Assembly (NCBI GenBank): GCA_963716135.1
Contig: OY970289.1
Location: 1 to 64,000, forward strand
DNA: 64,000 bases
Source of the DNA: CAVRAW01 sp963716135
GTDB lineage: Bacteria > Planctomycetota > Planctomycetia > Pirellulales > JADZDJ01
Reading direction: 5' to 3'
The number at the start of each line of letters is the position of its first letter. Position 1 is the first letter of the stretch. Positions 53,003 to 63,619 of this stretch are shown here, one piece after another. The position numbers and the translations under genes were made by a program. Under the pieces are notes generated by a model. The model saw nothing but the letters and a program-made list of their open reading frames with translations. It was not told the DNA's origin and ran no database searches.

Positions 53003-53161
53003 ATGAAGGATATACTCACGGACACGCTGGACATTTACTGGAAGGTTCGGGTTTGGCCGGGACGCTTTCCGCGGAGATTGAAACCGGTCGTCATCTGCAA
53101 ACCGGTCATGGGCCACGTTGACATTTTTTGGCGAGCCAGCTTGGTTTCAGAAAGGCACTGA
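53003..53161 (+). CDS. Possible small ORF or remnant
   Basis: A 52-codon frame (MKDILTDTLDIYWKVRVWPG ... DIFWRASLVSERH). The strings TLDIYWKV and VDIFWRASL resemble TLDVFWND and LFWRSFQPV at the end of the preceding glycosyltransferase, so it could be a remnant of a tandem copy. No ribosome site is seen. I give it low weight. Confidence 0.3.
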   Translation: MKDILTDTLDIYWKVRVWPGRFPRRLKPVVICKPVMGHVDIFWRASLVSERH

Positions 53162-53202
53162 CCCGCGGAACGATCCGATCGGCATGACCCTCGACAAAGG
53201 CA

Positions 53203-54465
53203 ATGGGAATGTTTAGCGAAGTGCATTGCTGCCGCATCTGTGGCAACCCCAGTCTGCGGCCCATTATTTCGTTGGGACTGCAAGCACTGACCGGAGTGTT
53301 TCCCAAGCATCGTTCCCAAAACCTCACCGTCGGTCCGCTCGACCTGGTGCGTTGCGCGGTAGATGATCCCGCCAAACACTGCGGCTTGGTGCAACTGGCG
53401 CATTCCTACGAGCCCAGCGAAATCTACGGCGACGACTACGGCTATCGGTCCGGCCTGAATCGCTCGATGGCCGAGCACTTGCGAGCCAAGGTTGCACGGC
53501 TCTTGAAAATGGCTTCGGTGGAATCGATCGATCTGGTGCTCGATATTGGCTCCAACGACGGCACGATGCTGGGCTTCTATCCGGAAAATGGCGCTACGCT
53601 GGTGGGCATCGATCCCAGCGCCAAGAAATTCGCGAATTATTACAAACCTCACATTCATCGAATTCCGGAATTGTTTTCGGCCGCCGTGGTGCGTGACAAG
53701 TTTCCCGGCCGAAGGGCCAAAATCGTGACCTCCATTGCCATGTTCTACGACCTGGAAGAGCCGGAAGAATTTATCCGGCAAGTGGCCTCGATTTTAGCCG
53801 ACGACGGCATCTGGCATCTGGAACAAAGTTATCTGCCTTTGATGCTCCGCACGAATGCCTACGACACGATCTGTCACGAGCACATCGAATACTACGCCCT
53901 GCGGCAAATGGATCTCATGATGTCGCGCAACTCGCTCAAAATCATCGATGTATCGCTCAACGACGTCAACGGCGGAAGCCTCGCGCTGACCGTGGCCAAG
54001 GCCCAAGCGCCGTACGCCCAAAACCAGCCGGCGATCGACGAATTGCTTCGCCAGGAGGATGACTTGGGGCTGAACTCAGCTCGCCCCTTCGACGAATTCA
54101 AAGTCAATGTGCTGCGCCACCGCGAAGAACTGCTCGCTTTGCTGGCCAAGCTCAAGGCGCAGGGGAAAACAGTCCTGGGCTACGGCGCGTCCACTAAGGG
54201 GAACGTCATCCTGCAGTTTTGCGGCATATCTTCCGCCGATCTGCCGGCGATTGCCGAGGTCAACGAAGACAAGTTCGGATCATTTACCCCCGGCACATTG
54301 ATTCCAATCATCTCGGAGGCGGAAGCCCACGCGATGCGTCCCGACTACTTGCTGATGATGCCCTGGCACTTCCGCCGAAACCTGCTGGAGCGTGAGCAAG
54401 AGTTTCTTCGGCGCGGAGGCAAGGTTATCTTTCCGCTGCCAAAGATTGAAATCGTCGGAGCGTGA
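53203..54465 (+). CDS. Sugar C-methyltransferase-type protein
   Basis: A 420-aa protein with the three-part build of sugar C-methyltransferases (TylC3/NovU type). The N-terminal zinc-binding part has HCCRICGNPSLRPIISLGLQ and later CAVDDPAKHCGLVQL. The AdoMet domain has LVLDIGSNDGTMLGF and GIDPSAKKFA. The catalytic His-rich segment is DTICHEHIEYYALRQMDLMM. The C-terminal Rossmann-like domain has LGYGASTKGNVILQFCGI. It would methylate a nucleotide-linked keto sugar, so together with the membrane glycosyltransferase it points to a modified surface glycan. It is convergent with the HU gene. Confidence 0.92.
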   Translation: MGMFSEVHCCRICGNPSLRPIISLGLQALTGVFPKHRSQNLTVGPLDLVRCAVDDPAKHCGLVQLAHSYEPSEIYGDDYGYRSGLNRSMAEHLRAKVARLLKMASVESIDLVLDIGSNDGTMLGFYPENGATLVGIDPSAKKFANYYKPHIHRIPELFSAAVVRDKFPGRRAKIVTSIAMFYDLEEPEEFIRQVASILADDGIWHLEQSYLPLMLRTNAYDTICHEHIEYYALRQMDLMMSRNSLKIIDVSLNDVNGGSLALTVAKAQAPYAQNQPAIDELLRQEDDLGLNSARPFDEFKVNVLRHREELLALLAKLKAQGKTVLGYGASTKGNVILQFCGISSADLPAIAEVNEDKFGSFTPGTLIPIISEAEAHAMRPDYLLMMPWHFRRNLLEREQEFLRRGGKVIFPLPKIEIVGA

Positions 54466-54517
54466 ACTTTGCCCCGGCGCGCTCGCGATCGCCGCGTGTC
54501 ACGCCAGCGCAACAAAA

Positions 54518-54610
54518 ACCGGCCGCTTGAGCGTGCCTTTGCTTGCGACGGCAACAATCGCTTCGTTTTGCAATCGTTCCGCGCCAATGGCCAACGTTCA
54601 AGCGGCCGGT
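54518..54610 (-). terminator. Terminator with long loop after HU
   Basis: ACCGGCCGCTTGA (54518-54530) is the exact complement of TCAAGCGGCCGGT (54598-54610). On the minus strand the stem ends in GGTTTTTG. It separates the convergent C-methyltransferase and HU genes. Confidence 0.78.
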
Positions 54611-54654
54611 GGTCTAATTCGATCGCCGCGCGGCGCTGCGCGCCGTGCGCCTTC

Positions 54655-54988
54655 TTAGGCCATCGCCTTCAACTGCTTCAGAGGCCGCACCTTGATTTTC
54701 GTGCTGGCCGGCTTGGCCGCCACGTCCATCAATTCGCCGGGCTTAAACGGATTGGGCACGCCCTTGCGCCGGCCGTGCCGGAACTTTCTTCTTTTCGATT
54801 TTCACCAGACCCGGTATGGCGAACACGCCAGGGCCTTTACTTCCCATGGCCTTCTTGATTTCGTTACCGAGCGCTTCGAGCACGGCACTCACGTCCTTCT
54901 TGTTGACGCCTGTAGCCTCGGCGACATTGGCCAGAATCTCACTTTTCGACGGCGATTTTTTGGATGACATGGTAGCAGCCTTCCCCAT
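54655..54988 (-). CDS. HU-family DNA-binding protein, frameshifted
   Basis: A histone-like DNA-binding protein of about 110 aa. ATG 54988 has GGAGG 10 nt upstream. The N-terminal dimerisation part reads KSEILANVAEATGVNKKDVS, then VLEALGNEIKKAMGSKGPGV and FAIPGLVKIEKKKVPA. The beta-arm part follows after a 1-nt frame change near 54768-54782: RRKGVPNPFKPGELMDVAAK, then PASTKIKVRPLKQLKAMA. The position of the break, in the DNA-wrapping arm, and the normal continuation argue for a sequence error. The arm has the Pro-containing NPFKPGE tip usual in planctomycete HU. Confidence 0.88.
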
Positions 54989-55641
54989 AGTGTTTGACCC
55001 TCCTTGCAAAGTACTAGGAAAACGTTCGTTCGTCCGACGTACGGAACGTGCTGATTTAATCGCGCCGCGGCGAAATTTCAATCCTAGCAGGCCCCAATTT
55101 CAGCCAAATTCGCGGAAAAATCAATCTTCAGCTCATCGCGCCCGGAAATTGCCGAGACGCTCGGTCAACGGTTTCCCACACTAGTGCGTCCGTGGCAAGC
55201 CTTTCAGCTTGCCGACGCCAGCAACGGCGGCGAACCGTGAACCCGATTTTGCTAGGGCAATATAGGTCATTCCGCGAACTTATTGCAGTGCAACCGCGAA
55301 GATTCTGTAGGGGCCCTAGGGTCATCCCGACTTTAGCGGTTAGACGGCCCAGCGTTGCTCGAAGCCTTAACTATGCGAATCAAGTTCGCACAACCGCCAA
55401 GGGGCGCAAGTCGATTGCCGACCTCACAGGCATCGTGTAAGATACACTGTAGCATTAACTTACGGCATGGAAATCGATCGCCGTTCGCGCTCGGTTGCAA
55501 GAGAGTACTGGCGGCAACAGGGCTGGAATTGTGCGCCCGCTTGAAATTGCTGGGCTCACCCATGAACTTCCACGCTGCCTGTCGCGACTAAATTTCGCAG
55601 CCCGAACGTCCATTGGGGCAGCCCACCCGGAACCACCATCA
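54989..55641. other. Intergenic region upstream of the giant PQQ/TPR gene
   Basis: 653 nt between the HU start and ATG 55642. It contains a small hairpin GGCAAGC-CTTTCA-GCTTGCC (55194-55213) and nothing else I can name. The frame of the large gene is open back to 55495 but without a signal peptide or ribosome site there. Confidence 0.45.
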
Positions 55642-58600
55642 ATGCAGTGGAAATCGCCTAAGTGGCTGCGAATCGGGCTTTGGGCGATGGTCGCTTTGGC
55701 CGTCGGGTCCACGTTTCTGGGCCTGCTTCGGCTGACCACCCGCCAGGCGGCAGCCCAGTTGCAAATCGGCCCCAATGTCCGGATTCGCTTCGGCGCCCAG
55801 CCCCCAACCCAGACCAGCGATGTGGGCGAGGGGGTCTTTTTGCCGATCGACCGCGAAACGACTCGCCATTGGGAAAAGGCGAAGCGATTGTTCGACGAGG
55901 GGCACTTCAGCGACGCCGCCGTATTGTTGGACGAAATCCTAAAGCGCGACGAAGATTTCTTTTTCAAGCCCGACGACGACAAGCCCACGCTCCGGAGTCT
56001 CAAGGTCGAAGCGCAGCGCCTGATCGGCGCCATGCCACCCGACGGGCTGCAAGCGTATCAACTGCAATTTGGCGCCACGGCGCAGCAAATGTTGAACGCC
56101 GCGATCGCTTCGGGCGATGCCAAGGCGTTGGAAGAAATCACGCGGCGCTTCTTTCACACACAGGCCGGATACGAAGCCGCGCTCGTTCTCGGACGGCACT
56201 TGTTGGATCACGGCGACCCGTTGGCGGCGGCGCTGTGCTTCCAGCGTCTAGCCGAGACTCCGCTGGCTGCCGCGCAATTCGAGCCCGAGCTGTCAGTGCT
56301 CCTGGCCACGTGCTGGCTGCGCCGGCCAGTCAGACCGCGCCGAGGAAGTTTTAGTGGCTCTGAAAAAGAAACAGCCCAATGCCACCATTCGCGTCGCCGA
56401 CAAGAAAGTGAAACTGTTCTCCGACGATCGCCAGGCCGTCGATTGGTTGACCGCGCAACTTGGCGCCGTGCCGCCGGTCAAAAACGAAGACGCCGACAAT
56501 TGGGAGCTCTACCGCGGCAACCCGGCGCGAAACGCCGCCAGCCCGGGCGGCATTCCTCTGTTGAATCCGCGGTGGCGCGTGTCGACGACGACGCACCCGA
56601 TTTTGGAAAAAGCGCTTGCCGACCTGCGGCAACAATACATCGAACAGCAAGTGGCCTTCTTGCCGGCGATGCATCCCTTGGCCGTGGGAAATCTGATTCT
56701 CATGCCCACCGCCCGCGACGTGTTGGCCGTCGATTTGGAAACCGGCAAGCGGCTCTGGCCAATTCGGGGCTCCAACGACAACTCGCTGGAACAACTGCTC
56801 ACGTCGTCCAACGGATCTCCGCGCATCGACGTGCAGACCAATCCTTGGCTCACAGAACGCTTCTGGTGGGATGTCACCCGCGGCACGCTGGCCAGCGACG
56901 GCCGGCAAGTCTATCTGATCAAGGATCCTGGCAGCCCTTCCGCTTCGGCGCCGGCGAATCCGGCCGTCCCGATGTTCCGCCGGCGTCCGTTCAATGTGCC
57001 CACCGACGTCCAGGTGCAAAGCAACAAGCTTTTTGCGTGCGAATTGCGCACCCAGGGAAAATTGAAGTGGGAAATCGGCGGGCCCAGCGGCGAAGAAGAA
57101 CCGAAACTGGCCGGCGCATATTTCCTGGGTCCTCCGTTACCGCTGCAGGACAAACTGTACGTGCTGGCGGAAATCAAAGGCGAAATTAAGCTCTGTGCGC
57201 TCGATCCCGCCAATGGCCATCTCGATTGGTCGCAGCAATTGGCCGTGGTTGAATCGAACGTTCAGCAAGATCCGCTGCGGCGTCTGGTCGGTTGCTCTCC
57301 TAGTTTTGCCGACGGCGTGTTGGTGTGTCCGACGTCGGCCGGCGCCGTAGTCGCCGTCGATATCATCAATCGTTCGCTGTTGTGGGCATATCTATATCCG
57401 CGCACCACTCAGAACAACCCGCAAAATCCAATCATCATTCGCGGGCCGGCAGTTGTCTTCGCCGCCGATGCGGCCGGCAATCCGTTGGAACGCTGGATCG
57501 ACGCCGGCGCGACGATCGCCGACGGCTGCGTGCTGATTACGCCCCCGGAGTCGCACGAGTTGCACTGCGTGCGCCTGTCGGATGGCCAGCCGGTCTGGCG
57601 CAAGCCTGTCGAGCGCGGCGACAATTTGTACGTGGCCTGCGTCCACCAGGGCAACGTGATCCTTGTCGGCAAGCACCAACTGACCGCGGTGAAGCTCGCC
57701 GACGGCAAGCCGGCGTGGAACGGCAATTCGCTCGAACTTCCAGAAGGCGTGATGCCCAGCGGCCGCGGTTTCCAAAGCGACAACGATTATTACTTGCCGC
57801 TGACCTCCGCCGAGGTCGCGAAAATCGATTTGCAGATCGGCAAATTCACCGCCTGGGCAAAATCGCACAAAGGCGCGATTCCGGGAAATCTGATCTGCAG
57901 CCACGGACAGGTTGTTTCGCAAGGCGTCGATTATCTGGAGTCGTTCTTCCAGCTCAAGCCGCTGGAGGATCGGATCGCCAAGGCGCTCAAAAAGAATCCG
58001 GACGATGCCTGGGCGCTTGCGCATCGCGGCGAAATCGCCCTGGACGACGGCCGACTGAACGACGCCTTGGCCGATATCCGACATTCCTACAAGGTCGATC
58101 CCGATTCGTTCACTCGCGACCTGCTGATCGAAACGCTGACGACGGCGCTGGCGAAAGATTTCACCGGCAATCGCGACGCGGTCGGCGAGCTGGAAAGCCT
58201 GGTCCAGCTCGATCGCCAGCGGGCGGCGTATCTCCGCGTATTGGCCAGCGGCTTGCAAAAAACAGGCGATCGGCTTGGCGCGATGGACGCTTACTTGAAA
58301 TTAGCGTCGCTGGATTCGCCGGAGGAAACCGAGGACGTCGATTCCACGCTATCCGTTGCCCGCGACCGCTGGGTCCGCGCCCGCTTCGATGCGCTCCTGG
58401 CCGAAGCGTCGGCCGCGGAACGCAAGAAGATCGACGCCGCAATCGAAAAGCAGTTGAACACGATATTGGCGGCCAAGGATCCAGACGCGCTCGAAAAATT
58501 CTTGACCACTTTCGGCGATCACCCGGCGGCGGATCGGGCCCGCGAGGCGCTCGTCGCCCAAAGCGCCGAGAGCCAACCTCCCTTGGTTCGCGAACAACTG

Positions 58601-60388
58601 CTGCGCACTTTGGAGCGATCGCCCGATCCGGCCCGCCGCAAAGCCGCCATGGCAAAAATGGCCGATCTGCTGCGCAGCACCGGCCACGACGACGACGCCC
58701 GGCTCTATTATCGCAAATTGCAGGCGGAGTTCGCCGACCAGCCCGTGCTCGACGGAAAGAACGTGAAGCAACTGCTGGCCGAACTGCCCGCCGATTCGCC
58801 CCTGCGGTCGGCCGAATCCGCCGCGGCGGATTGGCCCTTGGGCGAAGTGCTCGTCGAGAAGAGCGGCGTCAAGCAGCAGCGGATGCCGGGCTTCCGCGTC
58901 AACTCGAATCTGGAATTGCGCGGATCGCGCGATCCCTTTTTCCGAGACCTGACGCTCGATTTCGATCAGCAGCGGATGGAACTCGTCGGGAGCGACGGGC
59001 TGGGTCAAGAACGTTTCCGGCAGCCGTTGAACGAAGGGGGCCGGATGCCGAACTTTTTCGGCAACCCCAACGGCTTGCCCTATTATGCCACGACCGACGG
59101 TCATCTCATCGTAGTCTGCCTCGGGATGCAAGCCATTGCGGTCGACACGCTGCGCACGCCCAACGGCACGAACCGCGTGCTCTGGATGCAAACGCTAACC
59201 GATCCGTTCGTTTCGCCCTATAACTTCGGCGGCGTCACCTTCCCGCAGATGCAGTTGCCCTGGGGCGGCCGGCGAACCGTGATGAAGCTGCAAAATCAAT
59301 TCCTCGGCAACGTCGGACCGTGCACCGCCAACGGCGTCTGCATTCAGCAGGGGCGCGAAGTGACCTGCCTCGACAGCATTACCGGCAAGGTGCAATGGGT
59401 GCGCCACGGAGTGACGCCAGGCAGCGAAATCTTCGGCGACGACGAATACACTTTGCTTGCGCCTCCTTCCGATGCCCCCGGCGGCGGCAATGCCTTGGTA
59501 TTGCGCACAATCGATGGCGAGTTGCTCGGCAAACGCCCCGTTCCGCCGGCCGAAGGGCGCTGGACCACTGTCGGTCGCTGCGTGCTAACCTGGCGCACCA
59601 CCGCGGGCAACAAAGTGCTGATCGCATTGAATGACCCTTGGACGCAGCGCGATGTTTGGTCGCAAACGGTCGCTCCCGGTTCTAAAGGCGACCTCGTGGG
59701 GGACGACTCCGCGGCCGTCATGCAACCCGACGGCAGGTTTATGATGATTCGCCTCTCCGACGGCAACAAAATCATCGATGAAAAACTGGAAAGCGAATCG
59801 AACTTGCAAACGATTCACGTCATGCGCTCCGCCGCGCAAGACATTCTGGTCACCAACCGCGTTTACATCAACGCGCATCCTCAGCAGCGCGTCGTGCAAA
59901 TGCCCCAGCCGTACAATGATCCTTACTGGCTGCCGGTGACGGGCCGGGTGTATGCCTTCGATCGAACCACGGGCAAGCAGCAGTGGTCCGCTCCCGCTGC
60001 CATCGAACAGCACGGCCTGGCCCTCAACGCCCCGCCGGAGCTGCCGGTGCTCGTCTTCCTGCGGACGATCGTCGTCAACCAGAATCAACAGCATGCCTCG
60101 GTGCTGTGCCTCGACAAGCGCACCGGGCGCGCCGTGTACGACGATGACGATTTGCCGCAAGCGGTTCAGACCTACGATCTCACCGGCGATGCGAAAGATA
60201 AAACGGTGACGGTCGTGGCGGCTCCGTCGCAATCGATCACTTTGAAATTCACCGATTCGCCGGTCCCGCCCGAGCCGCCGTATCAGGCCGGGCTGTTCGA
60301 CAAACCCAAGCGGATTAAAGCCGAAGCGCTGTTTAATGCCATTCGCAGCCGCTTCCCGATTTTCGATTCCGACGACTCGTCGCGCTAA
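55642..60388 (+). CDS. Giant membrane-anchored PQQ-like propeller and TPR protein, frameshifted
   Basis: A protein of about 1,580 aa. ATG 55642 gives MQWKSPKWLRIGLWAMVALA, an uncleaved anchor or signal. Residues 70-230 hold TPR-like helices (AKRLFDEGHFSDAAVLLDEI). A frame change near 56318-56325 lies between LLATCWLRR and AGQSDRAEEVLVALKKKQPN. The first PQQ-type beta-propeller follows (NPARNAASPGGIPLLNPRWR, VLAVDLETGKRLWPIRG, WRKPVERGDNLYVACVHQGN), then a TPR segment (DDAWALAHRGEIALDDGRLN) and a second propeller (VTCLDSITGKVQWVRHG, VYAFDRTTGKQQWSAPA). It would act outside the cytoplasm as a scaffold. It opens the MoxR cluster. Confidence 0.88.
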
Positions 60389-60393
60389 CGCCG

Positions 60394-61445
60394 ATGCCCC
60401 CTAATATGCTTTGCCGCCTCCGACCGACGCTTCTGCTGCTGATTTTCGCCGCCTGGTGCGGCGAGATCATCCCGTGCGCGCCACCGAGAAGCCGGAGCCC
60501 CGCTTGCAGCACGTCATTTCGCGCGGGCTGGATTGGATCGCCAACAGCCAATCGCGCTTGGGCCACTGGTCGGCCAACGACGGCCGCTACTCCACCGCCA
60601 TGACGGCGCTGGCCGGCATCGCGCTTTTGCAGGAAGGATCGACCACCACGCAGGGCAAGTATGCGCTGAACATCCGCCGCGCGGTCGACTATCTCTGCAG
60701 CCGCAGCCGCTCCAACGGACTGATCGGCGAGACGCGCGACGACCGCTATACCTACGGCCACGGCTACTCGATGCTGTTCCTCTCGCAGGTTTTGGGCGAA
60801 GAGGAAGACGAAGCGCGCCGCAAGGAACTGATCAACGTGCTGACCAAAGCCGTCGAATTCTGCGGCCGGGCGCAGACTGCCGATGGAGGCTGGGGCTATG
60901 TCAGCGCCAAAGACGGCGGCGGTTTCGACGAAGGCTCCACCACCATCACCCAGGTCCAAGGTTTACGCGGCTGCCGCAACGCCGGCATCCCGGTGCCCAA
61001 GGAAATCATCGAAAAGGCGATCAAATATATTCACAAATGCACGCTCGAAGAGGGCGCTGTGCAGTACAGTTCCAAGGGGGGTGGGCCGCGGCCGGCCATC
61101 ACCGCCGCCGCCATCGCCTGCCTGTACAACGCCGGCGATTACGACGACAAGTTTGTCCCCAAAATGTTGAAGTACGCGGAAAGCAACCTGAACAATATTT
61201 CCAATCAAGGTTTCGGCCATTGGCACTATGCCCACTACTACTATGCCCAAGTGATGTACCGCGAAGGGGGCGATAAGTGGGACAAATACCGCGATCAAAT
61301 TTATTCGCGCTTGATGAACGAGTCGGCCGAAGACAAAAGCGGAGTTTATTGGACCCAGGGATACGTCGGCACCATATATACCACGGCCATCAACCTCACG
61401 ATTTTGCAACTCGATAGAAACATCCTGCCCATATATCAACGATAA
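60394..61445 (+). CDS. Exported prenyltransferase/squalene-cyclase-repeat protein, frameshifted
   Basis: An alpha-toroid protein of about 350 aa. The first frame gives a signal peptide (MLCRLRPTLLLLIFAAWCGE). After a 1-nt change near 60473 the main frame reads VRATEKPEPRLQHVISRGLD, WIANSQSRLGHWSANDGRYS and TADGGWGYVSAKDGGGFDEG. The QxxxGxW/DGGWGY-type repeats mark the prenyltransferase and squalene-oxidase repeat family. Catalytic DxDD of true cyclases is absent, so it is probably a binding or structural toroid. It begins 5 nt after the PQQ/TPR stop, hence the same operon. Confidence 0.83.
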
Positions 61446-61447
61446 AA

Positions 61448-61542
61448 AATGACTGAATGACTAAATGACTGAATGTCTAAATGTGCGTTCCTCAGAATCA
61501 CTCTTTTGTTTAGTCATTTAGACATTTAGTCATTCAGACATT
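61448..61542. repeat. 34-nt inverted arms of the octamer AATGWCTR
   Basis: The left arm (61448-61481) has AATGACTG, AATGACTA, AATGACTG, AATGTCTA. The right arm (61509-61542) is its complement at 30 of 34 positions. It lies between the toroid gene and moxR and would fold into a long AT-rich hairpin in the operon mRNA. Confidence 0.9.
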
Positions 61543-61559
61543 TCCCAGGAACTTCCCGC

Positions 61560-62612
61560 ATGACCGAAAGCATCATCGCCCACCACTCCGCCGCCATCAG
61601 CAAGCTCAACGAGGCGCGCGAAAAAATATTTCAGCAGCTCTCGCAGGTCATCGTCGGCCAGAACCAGGTCATCGAGGAACTGCTGATCTCGCTGTTCAGC
61701 CGCAGCCATTGTTTGCTCGAAGGCGTGCCGGGACTGGCCAAAACATTGATGATCAGCACGCTGGCCCGAGCGCTGAATCTTTCGTTCAGCCGCATCCAGT
61801 TCACGCCCGACCTGATGCCCGCCGACATTACCGGCACGGAAATCATCGAAGAGAATCGCACCACCGGCAGCCGCGAGTTCCGCTTCCTGGAAGGACCGCT
61901 GTTCGCCAACATCATTCTCGCCGACGAAATCAACCGCACGCCCCCCAAAACTCAGGCGGCTCTTTTGGAAGCGATGCAAGAGCGGCAAGTGACCGTGGGC
62001 CGCGTGCGGCATCCGCTGGCCGATCCGTTTTTCGTGCTCGCCACGCAAAACCCCATCGAGCAGGAAGGCACGTATCCGCTGCCCGAGGCCCAGCAAGATC
62101 GCTTCATGTTCAAAATCTTCGTCAAGTATCCGAGCTTCGGCGAAGAATTTGAAATCGCCCGCCGCACCACCGCGCTGATGACCGACGACGTGGCGCCGGT
62201 GCTTTCGGATGAAGAAATCATCGATCTGCAGCGTCTGGTGCGCGAGGTGCCCGTCAGCGATCACGTGATCCAATACACCTTGTCGCTGGTGCGGCAAACC
62301 CGCGTCGGCGAAGCGGGCGTTCCGGAATTCATCACCGATCAATTGGCCTGGGGCGCCGGCCCGCGCGCCGTGCAATTCCTCATCCTCGGCGGCAAGGCCC
62401 GCGCGCTGCTGCACGGCCGCACCCACGTTTCCACCGACGACATTCAAGCCCTCGCCAAGCCGGTGCTGCGCCATCGCCTGGTTGTGAACTTCGCCGCCGA
62501 AAGCGAAGGCATCGGTCCCGACGACGTCGTCGATCGCCTGCTGCAAATCACCCCCACTAAAGAAGACGAACTGACCTCCGACGCGCGCTTCCGCAAGATC
62601 TTCGCGTCGTAA
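61560..62612 (+). CDS. MoxR-family AAA+ ATPase
   Basis: A 350-aa AAA+ ATPase, chaperone-like, that works with VWA-domain partners. The Walker A region is LLEGVPGLAKTLMISTL, Walker B is ANIILADEINRTPPKTQAAL with the sensor region LATQNPIEQEGTYPLPEAQQ, and the Arg finger part is DRFMFKI. Length and motifs are standard for MoxR. It is followed by DUF58 and BatA genes, the usual order (moxR-DUF58-bat). It starts 18 nt after the long inverted repeat. Confidence 0.95.
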   Translation: MTESIIAHHSAAISKLNEAREKIFQQLSQVIVGQNQVIEELLISLFSRSHCLLEGVPGLAKTLMISTLARALNLSFSRIQFTPDLMPADITGTEIIEENRTTGSREFRFLEGPLFANIILADEINRTPPKTQAALLEAMQERQVTVGRVRHPLADPFFVLATQNPIEQEGTYPLPEAQQDRFMFKIFVKYPSFGEEFEIARRTTALMTDDVAPVLSDEEIIDLQRLVREVPVSDHVIQYTLSLVRQTRVGEAGVPEFITDQLAWGAGPRAVQFLILGGKARALLHGRTHVSTDDIQALAKPVLRHRLVVNFAAESEGIGPDDVVDRLLQITPTKEDELTSDARFRKIFAS

Positions 62613-62618
62613 TCAATC

Positions 62619-62692
62619 GGGTTTCGAGTTTCGGGTTTCGAGTCTCGAGTTGCAGCGCCCAAACCCGGAACTCGGAACTCGAAACTCGGAAC
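62619..62692. repeat. Inverted repeat of the heptamer CGAGTTY
   Basis: The left arm (62619-62651) repeats CGGGTTT, CGAGTTT, CGGGTTT, CGAGTCT. The right arm (62661-62692) repeats the complement (AACCCGG, AACTCGG, AACTCGA, AACTCGG). It fills the moxR-DUF58 gap exactly, ending 7 nt before the next ATG. Confidence 0.88.
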
Positions 62693-62699
62693 TGATTCG

Positions 62700-63607
62700 A
62701 TGGCCATCGCCGACACCAAACGCTTCCTGCACCCCGAGGCCATCAAACGCATCTCGCGCCTCGATCTGCGGGCGCGCCACATCGTCGAAGGCTATCTGGC
62801 CGGCCTGCACCACAGCCCGTACTTCGGCCAGTCGGTCGAATTTCTGCAGCACCGCGAATACACGCACGGCGACGATCTGCGGCACGTCGATTGGAAAGTC
62901 TGGGCCAAGCAGGATCGGCTCTACGTCAAGCAGTACGAGGAAGAAACCAACCTGCGTGCCACGCTATTGGTCGATATCTCGCACAGCATGCAGTACGGCC
63001 GCGGCGCGCTGAATAAATATGAATACGCCTGCACCGCCGCCGTGAGCCTCGGCTACTTGCTGTTGCGGCAGCAAGATGCGGTGGGCTGCATTGCCTTTGA
63101 CGAGGCCATGCGCGCTGCCGTGCCGCTGCGCACCAAGCGGACGCATCTCAACTCGATCATCCAATCGCTGGCCGCCAGCGCGCCGAAGCACAAGACCGAC
63201 CTGCAGCACATTCTGCGTTACGCGGCCGAAAGTTCGCGCACCGGGGAATGATCATCCTCATTTCCGACCTGCTTGCGCCCCGGCCGGGATTTGTCAAAGG
63301 AATCAAGCTCCTTCGCCAGCGCGGCCACGACGTGATGGTGCTCCACATTCTCGACGACGACGAGCTGGATTTCCCCTTCGCCGGCCCAACGCGCTTCGAA
63401 GGCCTGGAATTGCCGGAACACCTCACCTGCAACCCGCGCGCGTTGCGCGAAGGATACCTGCAGGCACTGGGGGTCTACCTGGAGGAAATCCGCCGCACCT
63501 GCGCCAAAAATGAGTGCGACTACAAGCTGGTGCGCACGAGCGATCCCTTGGACGCCGTGTTGGCCCACTTCATCAGCAACCGCCAAGCGAAGCAGCGCGG
63601 AGGGTAG
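62700..63607 (+). CDS. DUF58 domain protein, frameshifted
   Basis: A DUF58 protein of about 302 aa, partner of MoxR. The DUF58 signature is YTHGDDLRHVDWKVWAKQDR with YVKQYEEETNLRATLLVDIS; a VWA-like fold follows (DISHSMQYG resembles a MIDAS motif DxSxS). Near 63234-63240 the frame changes. The second part reads HRGMIILISDLLAPRPGFVK and ends with LDAVLAHFISNRQAKQ. The second frame also begins with an ATG that overlaps the first stop (ATGA), so true splitting cannot be excluded. The family is normally one chain. Confidence 0.88.
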
Positions 63608-63619
63608 AGGTCAATCGAA

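Noticed and set aside
57325..59223. 632-codon plus frame inside the PQQ/TPR gene
   Set aside because: Arg-rich shadow; the main frame has propeller and TPR motifs throughout.
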